A stretch of DNA of 33,696 bases from Phycisphaerae bacterium (GTDB lineage Bacteria > Planctomycetota > Phycisphaerae > UBA1845): the NCBI GenBank assembly GCA_029260255.1, contig JAJDDR010000065.1, positions 1-33,696 of the forward strand. Direction: 5' to 3'. The notes under the pieces were generated by a model. The model did no database searches. It was not told the origin of the DNA and worked only from the letters and a program-made list of their open reading frames with translations. Each line of letters begins with the position of its first letter. Positions within the stretch are counted from its first letter, which is position 1. Both the position numbers and the translations under genes were made by a program. Of this stretch, positions 27,690-33,696 are shown in pieces.

Positions 27690-29120
27690 TCAGGCGGATG
27701 CGAAGTGCGCGTTGACCCGCCCCGGCTCCCGGCCGAGTCGGGACTTTAGCGTCATTTTGATTTGGAGCAATCCTTGAAGACCGACTTCACACCGCCGCTC
27801 TACGGTCATTGGGACGACAACGGGAGGCGTGCCCGTCGCGCGGGCGACCGCGCCGCACCAGCGATGCGCGAAGTCAAGATCCGTGCTCGGACGATGATCG
27901 AGGTGCCGTAGTACTTCTTCAACATGCAAGAACGAATCGCGGCGAACCAGGACGCATCCGAGGTCCACCGACGCGACGGAGAAGGGCTCTTTCAACTGCG
28001 GCAGCTTGATGTTCTGCGGGGCGACGAACGCGCCGCTTACCGGGTCGGGTCGCCAATATGACCAGCAGATTCTGCCATCGATCAGGTTCCGCGTAAGCGC
28101 GGACACGATCGGCGCATCGACGGACGCCAGCAAGCCCAAGACCGCGCCGTGAGGGACAATGTCGTCACCGATTACGAGCACGCGCTGGAACCGCGGATCG
28201 AGGCTCCTGATCCGCGCCGCGATATCAACGAAACAGCCGCGGACCGTGTCCGAGTGTACCTTTTCGATCTGGATACGGTCGCCGCATTCGCGCTCCCATT
28301 CTTGCAGGCGCTCGACCAATTGCATTCCGAGCCAGCCGGTACGCGGGACGCGTACGGCGACGAACACGGGGCTTGAATCATCGGGCGCCTGCAGCCGTGG
28401 CCACGGCGACACCGGAATGCGGTCGCTGTACAGCAGATCGAGATGGGTCAGATCGATCTGCTTGAGATGGTCCGCGACGACATGCTGGTCGACGGCGATC
28501 TCAAAACCCGCGCGGCGCGCCTTGCGAAAGAAGTAGACGTCCTCGCCGATCACCTCGCCCTCGAATTGCCCGACGAACGAACACCACGGCCGGTCGATTT
28601 GCTCGAACACCTCTCGCTGGATCAGGCACAACCCCAGTCCGGTGGCGTCGCACGTGAACAACCCCGGCGGAAAATCATCCGGGTCCATGCGTCGATAGCC
28701 CGCATCCGGCCTCTCGGGCGCGACGGCCGTTCCGCGCAGCGCCGGATCGTCATGCACCATGATGTTCGTCCCGACGGTTACTCCGCGTTCTTCATCCGGC
28801 GGACCGTAGCGTCGATGCAAGGTCGGGACGGGCGCGCAGACGATCGGCACACGGTGCGCCAGGAGCCGATCCAATGTGTCAGGTTGGGTCGTGACGTCGG
28901 TGTCGACGAACAGCAGGTGCGTCCACTCGGGGCAGTTCACGAAGCGCTCGATCAGCGCGTTTCGACAGCGGTCGTGCGGATGGTCGTTGTCCCACCAGAA
29001 GGCGACCCGCTCGGCGCCACAAGTCGCTGCCATCATCGCTCGCGAGGATTCCGCGCACGCTTGGTGCATCGAGCCTGTCGAAGGGACTGCTACCACGACA
29101 CGAGGTTGACGGTGATCCAT
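27690..29120 (-). CDS. Glycosyltransferase-like protein with two tandem GT-A-type domains
   Basis: Domain 1: VVVAVPSTG...HDRCRNALIERFVNCPEWTHLLFVDTDVTTQPDTLDRLLAHRVPIVCAPV...GLGLCLIQREVFEQID. Domain 2: VFVAVRVPRTG...RVLVIGDDIVPHGAVLGLLASVDAPIVSALTRN...DLGCVLVRRDSFLHVE. Confidence 0.7.
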   Translation of the reverse strand: MDHRQPRVVVAVPSTGSMHQACAESSRAMMAATCGAERVAFWWDNDHPHDRCRNALIERFVNCPEWTHLLFVDTDVTTQPDTLDRLLAHRVPIVCAPVPTLHRRYGPPDEERGVTVGTNIMVHDDPALRGTAVAPERPDAGYRRMDPDDFPPGLFTCDATGLGLCLIQREVFEQIDRPWCSFVGQFEGEVIGEDVYFFRKARRAGFEIAVDQHVVADHLKQIDLTHLDLLYSDRIPVSPWPRLQAPDDSSPVFVAVRVPRTGWLGMQLVERLQEWERECGDRIQIEKVHSDTVRGCFVDIAARIRSLDPRFQRVLVIGDDIVPHGAVLGLLASVDAPIVSALTRNLIDGRICWSYWRPDPVSGAFVAPQNIKLPQLKEPFSVASVDLGCVLVRRDSFLHVEEVLRHLDHRPSTDLDFAHRWCGAVARATGTPPVVVPMTVERRCEVGLQGLLQIKMTLKSRLGREPGRVNAHFASA

Positions 29121-29441
29121 GAGCTGGTTCCAGAGGCTAATCCGCAGGCGGTTCCAAGGAGATTATCGGTAGCCGATCGGTCGAGCACGATGAAAACGAT
29201 GCCCCCCCAATTGTTCTCAATGATGGACAACGTGTTAGAACGGCAGGTCTTTGAAAGCGGATGGGCCGTCAGGACCGCGCCGGTGCGTCAGTCGGACCGT
29301 CACGCGACTCTCCCGCTCCCTCGGCTGCATTCGCGGGGTAGCCGAATCTCCAGACGGCGCTACAATCTCCACGTGCAATGACGTGCGGAGTTGGTCGGGG
29401 TCCGGCCGCCGGGAGGCCGATCGAGTGGGGTGATTCTCGTA

Positions 29442-31991
29442 ATGACTCGTAGAGGTTTCCATGCGGGCGTGCCGCTGGGTCTGGGTGCGGTACTCGCTTG
29501 CGCCGGTTGTTCGAAGTCAGAGAAGTCAGAAGGGAAAGTGGGCGGGAGCCGCAGCCTGGAGGAACCGGCCAAGGCGTTTGTTGACGTGACCGCTGCGGCG
29601 GGCATCGTTCACGAGCACCACAAGCCGCAACTCGACGCGAAGCTCGACAACATCAACGCATGGGTCGCCAGCGTCGGTGCGGCCGCGTGCGCCGGCGATT
29701 TCGACAACGACGGCTGGATCGATCTGTACGTCGTAGACTCGCGAAAGGGAACGCCCAACCACCTCTACCGCAATCGCGGAGATGGAACGTTCACCGACGT
29801 TGCTGGACCCGCGGGAGTTTCCGATCTCAACGGCGATCACGGCACGAGCATGGACTGCGTCTGGGGCGACTACGACAACGATGGTCTGAGCGATCTTTAC
29901 GTTGTGCGGTGGGGCAACGACGTGTTGCTTCGCAACAACGGTGACGGCACGTTTTCAGATGTGACCGACATGCACTTTCACAGGCGCGACGGGTCGCCGG
30001 GAATCGACTGGGCGAATGGCAACGCCGCCATTTTCTTTGACTACGACCGAGACGGTCGGCTCGACATCTACGTCGGCAACTACTTCGACGAGATCGACCT
30101 GTGGCATCTCGACAGCACGCGCATCATGCACGAGGACTTCGAGCGTGCCCGCAACGGCGGCAACAACTACCTCTACCGCCAGGAGGCTGACGGCACGTTC
30201 GTTGAGGTGGCGGCTTCGCTCGGGCTTGACGATCCGGGCTGGACGCTGGCCGTCGGGTCGGCGGACGTGAACAACGACGGATGGCCCGATTTGTATTGCG
30301 CCGACGACTTCGGTCCGGATCAGCTCTTCTACAACAACGGCGACGGGACATTCGCCAACGTGTCGAACGACGCCATCGGGTTTGACACGAAGAAAGGCAT
30401 GAACATCGACTTCGGCGACTTCAACAACGACGGCTGGCTGGACGGTTACGTCGCCAACATCACCACGGCGGAGTACCTCCAGGAGGGGAACATGCTGTGG
30501 CACAACAACGGTCCCAACGCGGATGGGCTGGTCACTTTCACGGATATCTCGACTGAAACGGGAACGTACAACGGCGGCTGGGGTTGGGGCGCGAAATTCT
30601 TCGACTATGACAACGACGCCGACCTCGATCTGCTGGCGGTGAACGGTTTCATCAGCGCCGGCGCCGGCAACTACTGGTTCGACCTGGCGTCGTGGACGGT
30701 GCTGGGGGAGGACGCGGCCGAGGCGCGGAACTGGCCGACCATCGGAGATCGCTCGTTCTCCGGGTACGAGCCGTTCCGTTTCTGGCGGAACGACGGATTC
30801 GATGCCTTCACGCAGCGTGCTCGAGAGGTCGGACTCGACAGCGATCGCGACGGGCGCGGCGTGGTCTGCTTCGACTACGACAACGACGGCGATGTGGATC
30901 TGTTTGTTGCCAACCAGGACCAGGCGCCGCAACTGTTCCGCAACGACTCCAAGAACGCGAACCACCGTCTGACCGTCGTCCTTCAGATCGACTCCGCCAC
31001 CGAGGTGAACCGGGACGGCATCGGTACGCGTGTCACGCTGGTCAACGACAGCGGCTCACAGATTCGCGAACGCGACGGCGGGAACGGCTACTGTGGACAG
31101 AGTGACCCGCGATTGCACTTCGGTCTGGGCGCGGAAAGTGCGGCCAAGCTGATCGAGATACGCTGGCCTGACGGCGGGCTGCAGTACCTTGAGAACATCC
31201 CCGCCGATCAGATTCTGACGATCAGGCAGGATCCCGCGCAGTACGTCGCCCAGTCGATGGTGCAGATCGCCAGCCCCAAGTCGCGGGTTCGGTCGCGGCA
31301 GACGAAGAAGATCGATGCTTCCCCGGAGGAAATCGAGCGTTTTCTGTCGCGTCTTGAGTCGGAGATCGCAACGAAACCGGAGCAGTACGCGATGTCCGAC
31401 GCCTATCGTGCCAAGTGCGTTGCGTGGGATAAGCACGATCGATCGATCGACTTCTTCGCGAAGTTGTCCAAGGACCACCCCGACGCACTCCAGCCGCGCG
31501 TATCGCTGGCGGGGGCTTATGTGGACAAGATCCCAACGTGCGGCGGGCTCGCCGCCGTCGTGAGCAAGGGCACGCTCGCCAACAAGGCCCTTGACGTGCT
31601 CAACGCCGCCCTCGAGCGGCACGGCTCTTCATGGGTCGTTCACTACGCGCGCGGGATGAACCACCTCCATTGGCCACGCATGCTGAGACACTCGGGCGAC
31701 GCCATCGCGGATTTCGAGCGCTGCCTTAACATGCAGAAGTCCGGCGGCAAGAAGGAACCCTATCATGAGCGGTTGTGCGTCGCGCTCGGCGACGCGCATT
31801 CGAAGAACAAGAGTTACTCAGCCGCCCGGAAGGTCTGGCGCGACGGCTTGGCCGCGTTTCCCGACTCCGAGGAACTGAAGACCCGACTGGCGATCAAGGA
31901 CGATGGCGCGCTCGACAGGTTTGTCATGGAGGCCCGCAGTCTGGATAAGCCCATCGACACGAGCTTCGCCTTCCTGGAGCGCGAGCGGTAG
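29442..31991 (+). CDS. ASPIC/UnbV - VCBS/FG-GAP repeat lipoprotein with C-terminal TPR-like region (CRTAC1-like)
   Basis: Lipobox signal MTRRGFHAGVPLGLGAVLACAGC; many DFDNDGWIDLYVV / DYDNDGLSDLYVV / DFNNDGWLDGYVA repeats; ASPIC/UnbV C-domain GIGTRVTLVNDSGSQIRERDGGNGYCGQSDPRLHFGLG...IRWPDGGLQYLENIPADQILTI. Confidence 0.92.
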   Translation: MTRRGFHAGVPLGLGAVLACAGCSKSEKSEGKVGGSRSLEEPAKAFVDVTAAAGIVHEHHKPQLDAKLDNINAWVASVGAAACAGDFDNDGWIDLYVVDSRKGTPNHLYRNRGDGTFTDVAGPAGVSDLNGDHGTSMDCVWGDYDNDGLSDLYVVRWGNDVLLRNNGDGTFSDVTDMHFHRRDGSPGIDWANGNAAIFFDYDRDGRLDIYVGNYFDEIDLWHLDSTRIMHEDFERARNGGNNYLYRQEADGTFVEVAASLGLDDPGWTLAVGSADVNNDGWPDLYCADDFGPDQLFYNNGDGTFANVSNDAIGFDTKKGMNIDFGDFNNDGWLDGYVANITTAEYLQEGNMLWHNNGPNADGLVTFTDISTETGTYNGGWGWGAKFFDYDNDADLDLLAVNGFISAGAGNYWFDLASWTVLGEDAAEARNWPTIGDRSFSGYEPFRFWRNDGFDAFTQRAREVGLDSDRDGRGVVCFDYDNDGDVDLFVANQDQAPQLFRNDSKNANHRLTVVLQIDSATEVNRDGIGTRVTLVNDSGSQIRERDGGNGYCGQSDPRLHFGLGAESAAKLIEIRWPDGGLQYLENIPADQILTIRQDPAQYVAQSMVQIASPKSRVRSRQTKKIDASPEEIERFLSRLESEIATKPEQYAMSDAYRAKCVAWDKHDRSIDFFAKLSKDHPDALQPRVSLAGAYVDKIPTCGGLAAVVSKGTLANKALDVLNAALERHGSSWVVHYARGMNHLHWPRMLRHSGDAIADFERCLNMQKSGGKKEPYHERLCVALGDAHSKNKSYSAARKVWRDGLAAFPDSEELKTRLAIKDDGALDRFVMEARSLDKPIDTSFAFLERER

Positions 31992-32015
31992 GCCTCGCTC
32001 GCTTCATCGCGAGGC
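31992..32015 (+). terminator. Hairpin immediately after the UnbV gene stop
   Basis: GCCTCGC-N10-GCGAGGC, a perfect 7-bp stem starting right after TAG. No U-tract. Confidence 0.4.
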
Positions 32016-32262
32016 GCTGTGCTTGATTCTGAAAGTCGCTCCCCACTGTTTCGGGGCTCCACCGCGGGGGTGGCCTCCCGCCGAGTTACCGCGTTCCACC
32101 TCATTTCGGCCGTGCAGGAGTGTCTGCGGGAAACTCTCGTAGCTCCCCCGCGCCGCCACGGTGACGCTTTTCTCCAGAAATGTTTGGTTTTTGTTAGCCA
32201 TACAGTACGATTGCGGTAACATTGGTGCATGGGGATTGCGAACCACGAGATTGGATTCTGCC

Positions 32263-33150
32263 ATGACAAAACACCAGTTCGGCGGCGATTGGACCGCGGA
32301 GAAACTCAATCGCGTTCGGAAGTACTTGGAAGCCTACACGCTGATCTTCACGCGCAACCCACAGGCGCGGTCCTTCACAACGATTTATGTGGATGCCTTT
32401 GCGGGGACGGGCCACCGCGTCGACTCGGCTGGAGACACCGCCTCGGGGGGACTCTTCGATTCTGTCGAGAGCGCGGATGCCGAAGCATACAAGAAAGGAA
32501 GCGCGCGAATCGCGCTCGAAGTAGAGCCGGGTTTTAATCGCTATCTCTTCATGGAACACGGTGCAGGTCACGTGAAGGAACTGACCGCCTTGGTCAAGAC
32601 GTTTTCCAACAAGGAAGGATCGGTCGATATCAGACGGGGAGATGCCAATGACCTCCTGGAGCAGTGGTGTACCGAAACGGATTGGCGACGCCACCGTGCC
32701 GTTGTCTTTCTAGACCCGTACGGTATGCAAGTTCGTTGGACGCTTCTCGAAACCATCGCAAGAACGCAAGCGATTGACTTGTGGCTGCTCTTCCCGCTCG
32801 GGATGGCCGTGAATCGGTTACTGACCAAACATGGACCACCTCCACCCTTGTGGGCTGAGAGGCTGACAGAGACGTTTGGAACGGCCGAATGGGAGCCAGC
32901 GTTTTATCGCAAACAGAACCAGCTGGATCTGTTCGACGTTGGGGGCAGCGAAGAGAAGTCGGCGACCTTCGACTCCATCGCCGAGTTCTTTGTGAACAGG
33001 CTGAAGTCAATCTTCACGCAGGTTGCCGAGAAGCCGCTGCGGTTGCACAACTCGACGTACACACCTATATACTTGCTGTGTTTCGCGGCCGGGAACCCCA
33101 AAGGAGCCTCAACAGCGGTGCGAATCGCTAACGATCTTCTGAAGCCATAG
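32263..33150 (+). CDS. tcmP: Three-Cys-motif partner protein (TcmP family)
   Basis: MTKHQFGGDWTAEKLNRVRKYLEAYTLIFTRNPQARSFTTIYVDAFAGTGHR, RIALEVEPGFNRYLFMEH, VVFLDPYGMQVRWTLLETIARTQAIDLWLLFPLGMAVNRLL; followed directly by a Gp37/Gp68 gene. Confidence 0.85.
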   Translation: MTKHQFGGDWTAEKLNRVRKYLEAYTLIFTRNPQARSFTTIYVDAFAGTGHRVDSAGDTASGGLFDSVESADAEAYKKGSARIALEVEPGFNRYLFMEHGAGHVKELTALVKTFSNKEGSVDIRRGDANDLLEQWCTETDWRRHRAVVFLDPYGMQVRWTLLETIARTQAIDLWLLFPLGMAVNRLLTKHGPPPPLWAERLTETFGTAEWEPAFYRKQNQLDLFDVGGSEEKSATFDSIAEFFVNRLKSIFTQVAEKPLRLHNSTYTPIYLLCFAAGNPKGASTAVRIANDLLKP

Positions 33151-33168
33151 AGAGGTGATTGAGCGCCC

Positions 33169-33696
33169 ATGTCCAAGATCGAATGGACGGAAATGACCTG
33201 GAATCCGGTCACCGGTTGCTCCAAGGTGAGCGAGGGGTGTCGCCACTGTTACGCCGAACGCATGGCCCGTCGCCTCAAGGCGATGGGCAACGCGCGGTAC
33301 GCCAACGAGTTTCGCGTGACGTTACACCACGACCTCGTCGATGTCCCACGCCGCTTCAAACGGCCGCGCGTAGTGTTTGTCAACTCGATGAGCGATTTGT
33401 TTCACGAGGACGTTCCCGTTTCCTTCATCCAACAAGTATTCCGAACGATGGAGCAGTGTCCCCAACACACTTTTCAGATCTTGACCAAGCGCAGCGGTCG
33501 TCTCAGCCAGTTGGCAGCTGGGTTGCCGTGGCCGAACAACGTGTGGATGGGCGTAAGCGTTGAAGACACGCGGGCCGCGTTCCGCATCGCCGATCTCAAG
33601 ACAATCCCCGCCGCGGTCAGGTTCCTATCCTGCGAGCCTCTCATTGGACCGCTTGACGACCTTGAACTCGACGGAGTTGACTGGGTTATCGTCGGA
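33169..33696 (+). CDS. Phage Gp37/Gp68 (DUF5131) family three-Cys-motif protein, truncated at right edge
   Basis: Not in the ORF track because it runs off the edge. Translation: [40 protein letters not shown]...[45 protein letters not shown]...[39 protein letters not shown]-x6-C-x2-C motif. Confidence 0.9.
   Translation, partial: MSKIEWTEMTWNPVTGCSKVSEGCRHCYAERMARRLKAMGNARYANEFRVTLHHDLVDVPRRFKRPRVVFVNSMSDLFHEDVPVSFIQQVFRTMEQCPQHTFQILTKRSGRLSQLAAGLPWPNNVWMGVSVEDTRAAFRIADLKTIPAAVRFLSCEPLIGPLDDLELDGVDWVIVG

Noticed and set aside
29955-30965. 336-aa minus-strand ORF with many Val-Val-Val segments
   Set aside because: Antisense of the repeated DxDNDG-type VCBS codons in the UnbV-like gene.
1-33696. 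tRNA, rRNA, transposase or integrase genes
   Set aside because: None recognised by eye on either strand. A tRNAscan/Infernal run would be needed to exclude small RNAs in the gaps.

Overview
The window looks like a high-GC chromosomal segment from a planctomycete-like bacterium. The lineage is inferred from protein style only: dockerin-like secreted proteins, ASPIC/UnbV proteins and an exosortase. It starts in an origin-type locus, with dnaN (truncated at the left edge), a putative oriC containing a perfect DnaA box, and dnaA, all on the minus strand. Next come a membrane/TPR protein, a secreted Ser-Asp repeat protein with a clear hairpin terminator, a CBS/CNNM 'CorC-like' protein, a lipoprotein, murD and pyrF. 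A plus-strand housekeeping block follows: rsgA, cdsA, phoH, 7TM-HD phosphohydrolase, ybeY, a nitrilase-like ORF that seems to lack catalytic residues, and a second CorC-like protein. After that are an exosortase-family gene with its overlapping membrane partner (minus), nadA, a hypoxanthine phosphoribosyltransferase-like ORF that appears disrupted, and a PH-domain membrane protein. The right third holds a 1.2-kaa Cys-rich repeat protein with homologous end domains and a dockerin-like module, a small secreted upstream gene carrying a degenerate copy of the same repeat behind a strong sigma70-like promoter with a 12-bp palindrome, a protein with two tandem GT-A-like domains, and an ASPIC/UnbV-VCBS-TPR lipoprotein. 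At the right edge is a TcmP plus Gp37/Gp68 (three-Cys-motif) gene pair, the second gene truncated. Both edge-truncated genes (dnaN and Gp37/68) are absent from the supplied ORF track and were translated by hand. All family calls come from motif recognition; no searches were run.
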